A DNA stretch of 12,914 nt, from contig CAYULJ010000041.1 in the NCBI GenBank assembly GCA_964445715.1, forward strand, positions 1 to 12,914. Direction: 5' to 3'. A program made the translations under genes and the position numbers. The stretch comes from CAYPYS01 sp964445715 (lineage in GTDB: Bacteria; Omnitrophota; Gorgyraeia; Gorgyraeales; Gorgyraeaceae). How positions within the stretch are numbered: the stretch's first letter is position 1; each line of letters starts with the position of its first letter. The notes under the pieces were generated by a model, which searched no databases, had not been told where the DNA came from, and saw only the letters and a program-made list of their open reading frames with translations. Of the stretch, positions 1 to 5,357 are shown in pieces.

Positions 1-147
1 GGATAGCTCCTGCGAGGAAATCACGCTTGTGTTTTTGGCTGACAAAAGCACCCTATAGTAGAGCGAAATCCTTGGAATGCTTATGGATGGGATATTCATG
101 ATATTTTTGCACGGTTACAAGAGGTACAAAAAATATAAAAATCTGTA
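1..147. other. Left flank without an intact gene
   Basis: No frame is open across this stretch on either strand. Short plus-strand pieces look faintly protein-like: a frame ending at the stop at 56-58 contains EEITLVFLADKSTL, which resembles the end of some HD-domain hydrolases, and another frame runs from 43 to a stop at 135-137. They are in different frames and cannot be joined without a frameshift. The stretch may be the decayed or frameshifted 3' end of a plus-strand gene converging on the DUF39 gene, or simply non-coding. A 7-base inverted repeat (AGGTACA at 122-128, TGTACCT at 144-150) around an AT-rich loop sits at its right end, next to the larger hairpin. Confidence 0.4.
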
Positions 148-188
148 CCTAACTTTACATTTCAACAACGTTAAAATGTAAAGTTAGG
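148..188. repeat. Long hairpin just after the DUF39 gene (hairpin A)
   Basis: A near-perfect inverted repeat centred on base 168. Bases 148-162 (CCTAACTTTACATTT) pair fully with 174-188. One mismatch (163/173) is followed by three more pairs (AAC/GTT) and a three-base loop. It begins five bases beyond the DUF39 stop codon. No immediate T-run follows on the transcribed strand, although the next bases are AT-rich, so it may be a weak terminator or a 3'-end stabiliser. Its core, TTCAACAACGTTAAA, nearly equals that of the hairpin at 1431-1467, while the arms differ. Confidence 0.8.
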
Positions 189-193
189 AATAA

Positions 194-1399
194 TTACTTT
201 ATTGGTCTTTCTTTTAGGGGTTTGAATGTGACGCCGCTTTCAGCCCCTGGGATAGGTGCAACAGGCTCTGTAAGGAGAAATTCCCCCTTATCAATCCAGC
301 CTTTGAGAGTCTGGGCTATTTCAACTGCCTTTGAGTAGCTGGACAAAGCGCCTGTCGGCACTTCTTTTCCTTTTACCTGGATCTTGCCACTCTTAAGCTG
401 AGTATAATTTACCTCTCCAAGGCTTCCTGGTTTGCAATTTGGATAGGAATCGCTATAGTCAACTATCTGTGTCCAGATCTCTTCGTCTTTTACTGCAGTA
501 TATTTACAAATTTCTTCATTAAGTATAGGGATCGGTACACCTATGCCAACCGTAAGCGTAACACCATAACCCTGAAAAGTTGTTCCTACTAAATAGTCAG
601 GAGACATGTCTTTTAAATCTCCGATTACTGCCAGCGTGCCTGCTGGCGCCTGAGGGATCCCGGTATTTTTGCGCTTTACTGTTGGTGCGTGCTGAGTCCC
701 CTGCCATGCCACGTAGCCTGTTCCTCCTCCAAGAAATATCTTTGTGCCTATGCCGACAGTCTTATAGTGAGGATCATTCAATAGCGGTGAAAGCTGGCCT
801 GCGCTGCAATAATAAGCATTGCCGAGCTGTGGCCTCAATGTTCCCATGTAAGTATAGATCATCCTGTCAGAGAGATTCACAGCACAGTTGTAATTCTGGT
901 ACACATTTCTTATATTAAAAAGAACTGTCTCGTTCAGATCTTTTATATTAATAAGCGTCTCTAGCTTCTTGCGAGGATAACAATCCGTGCCATAAGCTGT
1001 GGCAACAAGCCTTAGATCCTTTCCTGCAACAAGCTCCTGTATTACATGCGCGCCACCATATTTAAACTCGCCTGGATAGACCTTATTAGCAGGGTCATCA
1101 TCAGGCATCGCAGTTGCACCTAAAAATAAATCAACTGCTGCAAAGCCCGCATAAACAGGTACGTCATTCAGCGTAACCTTTCCTCCCCCTAGCTTTATCC
1201 TGGGCTTGGAGTGACCTATATTAAAATAAGCGCCTGATGAACACATTGGCCCGAATGTCCCTGTGGTTACAATGTCTACTTTTGCTGCTGTCTTCTCCAA
1301 ACCATCTCTCTCTACCAAGTCTATTATCTCTTCTGCTGTGACAACAACAGCCTGCTTCTTTTTAATCTTTTCGTTGATCTCTCTAATAGTCTTCGCCAT
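194..1399 (-). CDS. DUF39 / HcyBio homocysteine-forming sulfurtransferase
   Basis: A 401-residue protein of the DUF39/HcyBio family (COG1900; methanogen MA1821 type). The family is known to convert aspartate semialdehyde to homocysteine through a protein persulfide, using sulfide-derived sulfur. Visible family features are the N-terminal helix, the GTFGPMCSSG motif with Cys53, a second conserved cysteine (Cys140, in YGTDCYP), and the glycine-rich FLGGGTGYVAWQGTQH segment. CBS domains, present in some homologues, are absent. The chosen start is the ATG at 1399 because AAAGGGAGGG lies just upstream (1405-1414); an ATG six codons earlier would put that ribosome site inside the gene. The gene follows cysK on the same strand with a hairpin in the 73-base gap, so one operon could make both cysteine and homocysteine from sulfide. 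The ferredoxin-like partner (MA1822 type) known from methanogens is not in the window. Family assignment is firm; the reaction is from family knowledge. Confidence 0.9.
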   Translation of the reverse strand: MAKTIREINEKIKKKQAVVVTAEEIIDLVERDGLEKTAAKVDIVTTGTFGPMCSSGAYFNIGHSKPRIKLGGGKVTLNDVPVYAGFAAVDLFLGATAMPDDDPANKVYPGEFKYGGAHVIQELVAGKDLRLVATAYGTDCYPRKKLETLINIKDLNETVLFNIRNVYQNYNCAVNLSDRMIYTYMGTLRPQLGNAYYCSAGQLSPLLNDPHYKTVGIGTKIFLGGGTGYVAWQGTQHAPTVKRKNTGIPQAPAGTLAVIGDLKDMSPDYLVGTTFQGYGVTLTVGIGVPIPILNEEICKYTAVKDEEIWTQIVDYSDSYPNCKPGSLGEVNYTQLKSGKIQVKGKEVPTGALSSYSKAVEIAQTLKGWIDKGEFLLTEPVAPIPGAESGVTFKPLKERPIK

Positions 1400-1430
1400 T
1401 CCAACCCTCCCTTTCATTTTAATAGCTTGC

Positions 1431-1467
1431 TAAGTATACACTTTAACATTGTTGAAGTGTATACTTA
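1431..1467. repeat. Long hairpin between cysK and the DUF39 gene (hairpin B)
   Basis: A near-perfect inverted repeat centred on base 1449. TAAGTATACACTT (1431-1443) pairs fully with AAGTGTATACTTA (1455-1467). A T/G position is followed by three more pairs (AAC/GTT) and a three-base loop. It starts five bases after the cysK stop codon and ends about 20 bases before the ribosome site of the DUF39 gene. There is no T-run, so it is a poor intrinsic terminator. It could be a processing or stabilising hairpin that sets the ratio of the two products. The minus-strand core (TTCAACAATGTTAAA) matches 14 of 15 bases of hairpin A read on the plus strand. Confidence 0.8.
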
Positions 1468-1472
1468 AGCTT

Positions 1473-2396
1473 TTATTTGAATAACTCGGTGCTTATGTAT
1501 CTTTCTCCTGTGTCAGGTAATATTACCACTATAAGCTTACCTTTGTTCTCTGGCCGCTTGGCTATTTCTAGCGCCGCATACACTGCTGCGCCACTGGATA
1601 TGCCTGCGAGTATTCCTTCTTTCTGTGCCAAAAGACTGGAAATCAAAAACGCATCTTCATTCTTAACTTTGAAAATCTCATCTATCAAACCAGTATCTAA
1701 AACATCTGGAATAAAACCAGCACCTATGCCTTGTATCTTGTGAGGCCCAGAGTTGCCTCCGGAAAGAACAGGTGAATCAAATGGCTCGACTGCTACCGCT
1801 TTAAATTCTTTTTTTCTCTTCTTTAGGGCCTGGGCCACGCCTGTCAAGGTACCGCCTGTCCCAACGCCACTAACAAGAATATCTACCTTTCCATCCGTAT
1901 CTCTCCAGATCTCTTCAGCTGTTGCCTTTCTGTGGATCTTGGGATTTGCCGGGTTCTTAAACTGCTGCGGCATAAAAGCGCCTTTAGTCTTTTTTGTAAG
2001 CTCCTCTGCCTTCTCAACAGCGCCCTTCATGCCCTTGTCCCCAGGCGTCAAAACAATCTCAGCACCGAACAATTCCAGAAGTCTGCGTCTCTCAACACTC
2101 ATTGTCTCAGGCATTGTAATAACAAGCTTATAGCCCTTTGCTGCTGCAATAAACGCAAGCCCAATGCCTGTATTCCCGCTCGTAGGCTCTATGATCTTGC
2201 CGCCTGGCTTTAGAATACCCTTCTCCTCTGCGTCTTTTATCATAGAAAAACCTATCCTATCTTTCACGCTTCCGCAGGGGTTAAAGGATTCGAGTTTTCC
2301 GACTATTTCTGCTTCTATATCTTTGGCTATGGCATTTAACCTCACGAGCGGAGTGTTGCCTATTGTCTCGGTTATATCTTTATAGATTTTAGACAT
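1473..2396 (-). CDS. cysK: Cysteine synthase (O-acetylserine sulfhydrylase)
   Basis: A cytosolic PLP enzyme that makes L-cysteine from O-acetylserine and sulfide. The 307-residue length is typical of CysK. Family motifs are in order: GNTPLVRL near the N-terminus; NPCGSVKDR with the PLP lysine (about residue 45); the substrate loop PTSGNTGIG (72-80); the phosphate-binding GVGTGGTLTG; and PLP-contacting GISSGAA and PDTGERY near the C-terminus. The second of two adjacent ATGs (2396) is preferred because AGGAGG then sits five bases upstream. The gene starts 12 bases after the Rrf2 regulator stop and precedes the DUF39 gene, an arrangement like CymR/IscR-linked sulfur operons. A cystathionine beta-synthase-like or CysM function cannot be excluded, but the fold class is clear. 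Confidence 0.96.
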   Translation of the reverse strand: MSKIYKDITETIGNTPLVRLNAIAKDIEAEIVGKLESFNPCGSVKDRIGFSMIKDAEEKGILKPGGKIIEPTSGNTGIGLAFIAAAKGYKLVITMPETMSVERRRLLELFGAEIVLTPGDKGMKGAVEKAEELTKKTKGAFMPQQFKNPANPKIHRKATAEEIWRDTDGKVDILVSGVGTGGTLTGVAQALKKRKKEFKAVAVEPFDSPVLSGGNSGPHKIQGIGAGFIPDVLDTGLIDEIFKVKNEDAFLISSLLAQKEGILAGISSGAAVYAALEIAKRPENKGKLIVVILPDTGERYISTELFK

Positions 2397-2408
2397 CATC
2401 GCCTCCTC

Positions 2409-2861
2409 TTAAATACAATAGGTATACCCTTTTTTCTCTTTTGTTTTCTCTTCTAGTTTTCTCACTAGCTCAGCAAAGGTAACTGTATCTACTGTAAGGG
2501 ATACCGCTGTATACACCTGGTTCCATATGTCTCTGAATACGCAGGATTTAAAATCTTTACAATCATCATACCTTTTTTTGTTTGCACAACTAATCGGTTC
2601 TATCGGCCCCTCTATAAATCTAATCACTTCTCCTATTGTGATCTTCCCAGGAGGCCTTGCTAAAAAATATCCACCACTCACGCCGCGCTTACTATCTACA
2701 AAACCACCTTTCTTTAGGATAAGCAAAACCTGTTCTAAAAATTTTGCAGGGATATCGCCTTTTTTTGAAAGATCCTGAATCGATAGTACACCTTTATTGT
2801 AATTCGAGGTCAACTCCAGCATTGTCTTTAGCGCATAGTCGGTTTTGTAGCTTATTTTCAT
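2409..2861 (-). CDS. Rrf2-family transcription regulator with three Cys (IscR/CymR-like)
   Basis: A 150-residue DNA-binding regulator of the Rrf2 family. It has the characteristic N-terminus MKISYKTDYALKTMLEL, a winged helix with IPAKFLEQVLLILKKGGFV, and the wing KRGVSGGYFLA. Cys92, Cys101 and Cys107 are positioned like the Fe-S ligands of IscR (Cys92/98/104), though the first gap is longer, so an Fe-S cluster is plausible and would sense iron, sulfur or copper stress. The start is the ATG at 2861, with GGAGG five to six bases before it; an upstream TTG in frame would overlap that site. It is the first gene of a three-gene sulfur operon, and a dyad overlaps its promoter, which suggests autoregulation. 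CymR-type control through CysK binding is an alternative to Fe-S sensing. Confidence 0.93.
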   Translation of the reverse strand: MKISYKTDYALKTMLELTSNYNKGVLSIQDLSKKGDIPAKFLEQVLLILKKGGFVDSKRGVSGGYFLARPPGKITIGEVIRFIEGPIEPISCANKKRYDDCKDFKSCVFRDIWNQVYTAVSLTVDTVTFAELVRKLEEKTKEKKGYTYCI

Positions 2862-2878
2862 ATTAGCCTCCAAATCTC

Positions 2879-2909
2879 TATAATTATGACTTACTTAGTA
2901 GTGATTATA
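2879..2909. promoter_or_regulatory. Imperfect palindrome overlapping the -10 box, likely Rrf2 operator
   Basis: A 31-base dyad centred on 2894 has outer arms TATAAT/ATTATA and inner ACT/AGT half-sites; 11 of 15 half-positions are symmetric. It covers the -10 hexamer and the probable transcription start. This layout fits repression by the Rrf2 protein encoded just downstream, since Rrf2 family operators are AT-rich dyads of about this length. The assignment to this regulator is inferred from position. Confidence 0.6.
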
Positions 2910-2931
2910 ACGCTGCTTCTGTTTATGTCAA
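2904..2931 (-). promoter_or_regulatory. Sigma70-type promoter of the rrf2-cysK-DUF39 operon
   Basis: On the minus strand TTGACA (2931-2926) and TATAAT (2909-2904) are separated by 16 bases; both hexamers are exact consensus. The -10 box ends 42 bases before the regulator start codon. The promoter sits immediately after the stop codon of the upstream NQR2/RnfD-like gene (2940), so the sulfur operon can be transcribed independently of the copper cluster. Confidence 0.88.
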
Positions 2932-2939
2932 GTATTCTC

Positions 2940-3653
2940 TTAACTTTTTATTCTTTGTAAAAGGGGATTAAAAAAATTAGCTACAAATAATGAACTGACG
3001 AATAAGTCATATCTTGGCAGGAACTTAAAAATTAAAAAAGCTACCAGCCCAACAATAGATCCAAAGACTAATCCTCGCAACAAACCAAAGCCTGATGTCT
3101 TGGGCTCTATAAGCATTATAAAAACAAAAAACCAGCTCACGAGCATGAATGGATTTACTCCCTGGAGAATAAACAACGCTATAAACACGCCGAGGAAACC
3201 TGCCACATGCGGTATTTTTTTAATGGAATAAATAAGATAGAGACCTATCAATATGATCAGATAGATATTGGACTCTATATTCCAAGTGAGGGGCACATTA
3301 AAAACCGTGGCCGCAAATAAAGCAAGATTGGCAGGATTAAATATGTGCTTATTTTTACGCCTTATAGCGTGTTTGGATATAATAGCGAGGGCGGGAAAAA
3401 TGAGGACTAAAAACCATGGCTCGCGATAATCTATAACACCCGCTATTATAAGCCCGGTGATTACTGCGCTTTTAGGGATAATGTTTCTTTTGAGAAAAAA
3501 CCTATTTATGGCTAGATCCGTGCTTACAGCAACAAAAACCCCTGCCAAGGTCCACCACAAGAATCTCGCATCTCTGCCAGTGATCCCTATGGCGACAAGA
3601 ACACCCAGTAGCAGTATTACGATATTCTTTTTGTCTCTAAAAAATTTCTTCAT
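2940..3653 (-). CDS. NQR2/RnfD/RnfE-family integral membrane protein
   Basis: A 237-residue hydrophobic protein with about eight membrane segments. SAVITGLIIAGV, KHIFNPANLAL and MLIEPKTSG correspond to the conserved 'SAxxTGLLLA', 'xFNP' and 'TDPxTS' regions of NQR2/RnfD/RnfE subunits. In those complexes the subunit carries flavin and helps move electrons across the membrane with Na+ or H+. This copy is shorter than true RnfD (about 320-350 residues) and I see no SGAT-type flavin-attachment motif, so it is a stand-alone divergent member; no other Rnf or Nqr subunit is present here. The ATG at 3653 overlaps the TGA stop of the upstream copper lipoprotein (ATGA), implying translational coupling and a shared job. 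An in-frame start further upstream would lie inside the lipoprotein gene and is rejected. Confidence 0.8.
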   Translation of the reverse strand: MKKFFRDKKNIVILLLGVLVAIGITGRDARFLWWTLAGVFVAVSTDLAINRFFLKRNIIPKSAVITGLIIAGVIDYREPWFLVLIFPALAIISKHAIRRKNKHIFNPANLALFAATVFNVPLTWNIESNIYLIILIGLYLIYSIKKIPHVAGFLGVFIALFILQGVNPFMLVSWFFVFIMLIEPKTSGFGLLRGLVFGSIVGLVAFLIFKFLPRYDLFVSSLFVANFFNPLLQRIKS

Positions 3654-4366
3654 TCCTCGACAGCCAATACCGCCTTCATGTCGCTGTGTCCGCGACCGCA
3701 GTAAACCGAGCACAGGATAGGAAACTCCCCTGCTTTATCAGCAATAAACTCTATCTTTTTTGTCTCACCTTTTCCCATAGTCGTATTTATATCATATTTT
3801 TTGATATACACGCCGTGAGGCACATCGCGGGAAGTGGCAAATATTTTTACTATATCGCCTTTTTTTACCTCTATGCGCTCGGGTGAATAGCCAAACTGAT
3901 ACGCCTCTACATCAAACTCCTTAATTTTCGAGATATATTTTTCCGGATCTTTTTTAAATTCTCCTATGCATCCGGGACAGCAGAAATAATATGTCTTGCC
4001 ATTGTATTCATAAGAATACTCCTGACTGGCCTTCCCTCCCATAACTGGGCAGATCCCAAGATCCTCTGTGGGCGCGCCCTCTTCGGCAGCTTTATGATGG
4101 CCGTGGGGATGGTCTTGCATTTCTTCAGCGCATCCCGTCGTAATAAAACCAAAACCTAGAACCAACACAATAACCGACAACAACAAGTTAACTCGCTTCG
4201 CTCGTAACTTGTTCCAAAGGGGCTTCGCCCCTATGGCGCTACTCAATACTCCTACTCGTCGTATTGCTTCGCTGTTACCCCTCGATGGGGTGCCTGCACC
4301 CCCTCGAGCTCCCCCAGTTATATGGAATTTTAAAATTCCATATAACAAAATAAACTTTTTACTCAT
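3650..4366 (-). CDS. YHS domain plus CuA-type cupredoxin lipoprotein with interrupted signal peptide
   Basis: The 238-residue product is a predicted envelope lipoprotein. A hydrophobic stretch (61-78) ends in the lipobox ITTGC, with Cys79 as lipidated residue. A His-rich linker (HPHGHH, 86-91) follows, then a YHS/TRASH domain (ICPVMGG, YYFCCPGC; Cys106, 129, 130, 133), then a cupredoxin. The cupredoxin has His184 and the C-x3-C-x3-H-x2-M set Cys219, Cys223, His227, Met230, i.e. all side-chain ligands of a binuclear CuA site as in cytochrome oxidase subunit II and N2O reductase. It is too short to be COX2 and has no oxidase partner here. The start ATG has an excellent AAGGAGGT site. Residues 9-62 are encoded by a hairpin-rich insertion; without them MSKKFILL joins LSVIVLVLGFGFITTGC into an ordinary lipoprotein signal. 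It is ATGA-coupled to the NQR2/RnfD-like gene. Confidence 0.88.
   Translation of the reverse strand: MSKKFILLYGILKFHITGGARGGAGTPSRGNSEAIRRVGVLSSAIGAKPLWNKLRAKRVNLLLSVIVLVLGFGFITTGCAEEMQDHPHGHHKAAEEGAPTEDLGICPVMGGKASQEYSYEYNGKTYYFCCPGCIGEFKKDPEKYISKIKEFDVEAYQFGYSPERIEVKKGDIVKIFATSRDVPHGVYIKKYDINTTMGKGETKKIEFIADKAGEFPILCSVYCGRGHSDMKAVLAVEE
4181..4346. repeat. Hairpin-rich palindromic element inserted in frame in the lipoprotein gene
   Basis: A compact element made of consecutive inverted repeats. They are: a perfect 30-base palindrome (4317-4346); CTCGA-t-GGGGTGC pairing across CT with GCACCCC-c-TCGAG (4281-4308); CAATAC/GTATTG (4244-4249/4261-4266); AGGGGC-TTC-GCCCCT with flanking pairs (4214-4236); and AACAAGTTA/TAACTTGTT (4182-4190/4205-4213) around a GCGAAGC mini-hairpin. 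It is richer in G+C than the flanks. TTGTT occurs at both borders (minus-strand 4348-4344 and 4186-4182), possibly a short target duplication. It adds about 54 codons without breaking the frame, like Rickettsia palindromic elements. Its presence elsewhere in the genome cannot be seen from here. No transposase is present. Confidence 0.8.
4317..4346. repeat. Perfect 30-base palindrome at the 5' end of the element
   Basis: The arm GTTATATGGAATTTT is followed directly by its exact reverse complement, with no loop. It starts only 20 bases after the A of the lipoprotein ATG in the direction of transcription. In RNA it would form a strong stem near the ribosome site and could reduce or tune translation of the lipoprotein and its coupled partner. 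Confidence 0.9.
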
Positions 4367-4407
4367 CTCCTACCTCCTTTTTTTGAGCCGGGCAACTGTT
4401 GAAATAT

Positions 4408-4482
4408 CTATTTGCTGATAGGACAAGTCCCTCCTCCTGATTTAGTTTTATAAAATTGTTTTAACACGAGTTCTTCTGCCAT
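4408..4482 (-). CDS. Possible 24-codon small ORF upstream of the copper lipoprotein
   Basis: In the 148-base gap between the zinc-ribbon lipoprotein and the YHS-cupredoxin gene, an ATG at 4482 opens 24 codons (starting MAEELVLKQF, ending TCPISK) before TAG. A weak GAAGG lies about six bases upstream. In another frame a TTG preceded by GGAGGAGGG opens about 17 codons (MSYQQIDISTVARLKKRR-like) that stop three bases before the lipoprotein ATG. Either could be a leader peptide or chance. I recognise neither, and no clear promoter is visible in the gap. Confidence 0.2.
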   Translation of the reverse strand: MAEELVLKQFYKTKSGGGTCPISK

Positions 4483-4514
4483 ACACAGCCTTCGCCTGCC
4501 TATATCTTGTCTAC

Positions 4515-4790
4515 TCAAAATGGAAGTGTCACAGAAAAATCTTCTATACGGGCTCCGCAATTCTGGCAGCGATGTTCTCCGCCCAGCGTCAGTTCACTCT
4601 TGCAAGTCTTACAGTTTATGTTGCCTTCTTCGGTTTTCTCTAATATATGCACCATCTCTTTCTTGCAAACAGGACAAGTTAACTTCAAGCTATCTCTCTT
4701 TGGCGTGGTAGCGCACCCTAGTAGCATGCTACTAATAATAAAAACTGTCATTATCACGAACAACTTACTAATGTTCTTATCTCTGATCAT
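4515..4790 (-). CDS. Small zinc-ribbon lipoprotein
   Basis: A 91-residue protein with a lipoprotein signal: charged MIRDKNISK, a hydrophobic core, then MLLGC with Cys26 as lipidated residue. The mature part has three CxxC pairs: CPVC (39-42), CKTC (60-63) and CQNC (75-78). The first two look like a zinc-ribbon or rubredoxin-like knuckle pair; the third is a half-ribbon. I do not recognise a named family. It could bind zinc or copper at the membrane surface or be structural. The ATG directly abuts the TAA stop of the upstream YeeE/YedE gene, and AGAGGAG lies just before it, so it is cotranscribed with the transporter pair. Confidence 0.75.
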   Translation of the reverse strand: MIRDKNISKLFVIMTVFIISSMLLGCATTPKRDSLKLTCPVCKKEMVHILEKTEEGNINCKTCKSELTLGGEHRCQNCGARIEDFSVTLPF

Positions 4791-5357
4791 TTACTCCTCT
4801 CCTCTGTCATATTTATGAACAAGAAAAAAGACGATTAGGCTTAAGCCTGTAAGAAGACTAATGATAATCCAGGGATTAACATTCAGGGTTTGAGAAAAAG
4901 TGAGCTTTCCAAACGCCCACCATTTAAGCACTGTCTCCTTGAGAAATGGATAGAAATGGGCATAAAGTCCGGCCCCTACTATGCCTCCGAAGACACCTCC
5001 TATTAAAGCATCTACTCTTCCATGTCCTACGGCAGCGACACAGGTGCCCGGGCAATATCCTAAGGTAGCCATACCTATTCCAAAGATTATAGCTCCTAAT
5101 ACCACGCCTCCCATGAGCAATGGTTTTATGTGGAGCTGGGCAGCGTTTACCCCTACCATTATATATACGCCTATCGAGCCAACAACAATTGCCGAGAGCA
5201 TAACTTTAAGGACTGTGAAATCTGTTAAAAGAAATTGTCCTACAATCTTGTGATATTTAGTGACCTGACCTTTGTGAAGGAGCATACCAAACAATATTCC
5301 AGTAAATAATCCCAGGATAAGCCTGGCAATACCAGTTATCTCCAATGGACCGTTCAT
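4791..5357 (-). CDS. YeeE/YedE-family sulfur transporter half (LGYCPGT type)
   Basis: A 188-residue inner-membrane protein, the second half of a split YeeE/YedE (DUF395/DUF6691) transporter. It has about five hydrophobic segments and the family signature GMATLGYCPGTCVAAVGHGRVDA with Cys102 and Cys106. Family members of this fold import thiosulfate or related sulfur species, passing them along membrane cysteines. The start ATG at 5357 overlaps the TGA of the first half (ATGA), with GGAGGG nine bases upstream; a longer in-frame version would lie within the neighbour. The two halves probably form one functional unit. The substrate (thiosulfate, other sulfur, or selenium compounds) cannot be read from the sequence. 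Confidence 0.87.
   Translation of the reverse strand: MNGPLEITGIARLILGLFTGILFGMLLHKGQVTKYHKIVGQFLLTDFTVLKVMLSAIVVGSIGVYIMVGVNAAQLHIKPLLMGGVVLGAIIFGIGMATLGYCPGTCVAAVGHGRVDALIGGVFGGIVGAGLYAHFYPFLKETVLKWWAFGKLTFSQTLNVNPWIIISLLTGLSLIVFFLVHKYDRGEE

Noticed and set aside
148..1467. Hairpins as integron attC sites, which would make DUF39 a gene cassette
   Set aside because: AAC and GTT occur in the loop-proximal stem, not at the outer ends, and the flanking bases do not fit RYYYAAC/GTTRRRY; no integrase is present.
1431..1467. Hairpin B as a Xer dif-like recombination site
   Set aside because: One half has ATGTTAAA like a dif arm, but the 11-6-11 layout is absent and the sequence is better explained by a single long stem.
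3654..3713. Longer N-terminus for the NQR2/RnfD-like protein
   Set aside because: The extra residues are arginine/glycine-rich, overlap the copper lipoprotein gene by about 60 bases, and the ATGA overlap start at 3653 leads straight into a membrane protein N-terminus.
4181..4346. Hairpin cluster as a CRISPR array or tRNA/rRNA fragment
   Set aside because: There are no direct repeats with spacers and no tRNA arms or conserved rRNA segments; the units are inverted repeats of differing sequence.
4178..4366. Lipoprotein translation starting at the TTG codons near 4186-4178 after the element
   Set aside because: No good ribosome site precedes those codons, whereas the ATG at 4366 has AAGGAGGT at good spacing and the frame through the element is open.
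3650..4366. YHS-cupredoxin protein as cytochrome c oxidase subunit II
   Set aside because: It lacks the two membrane helices of COX2 and no oxidase subunit I or III gene is in the window; only the CuA fold is shared.
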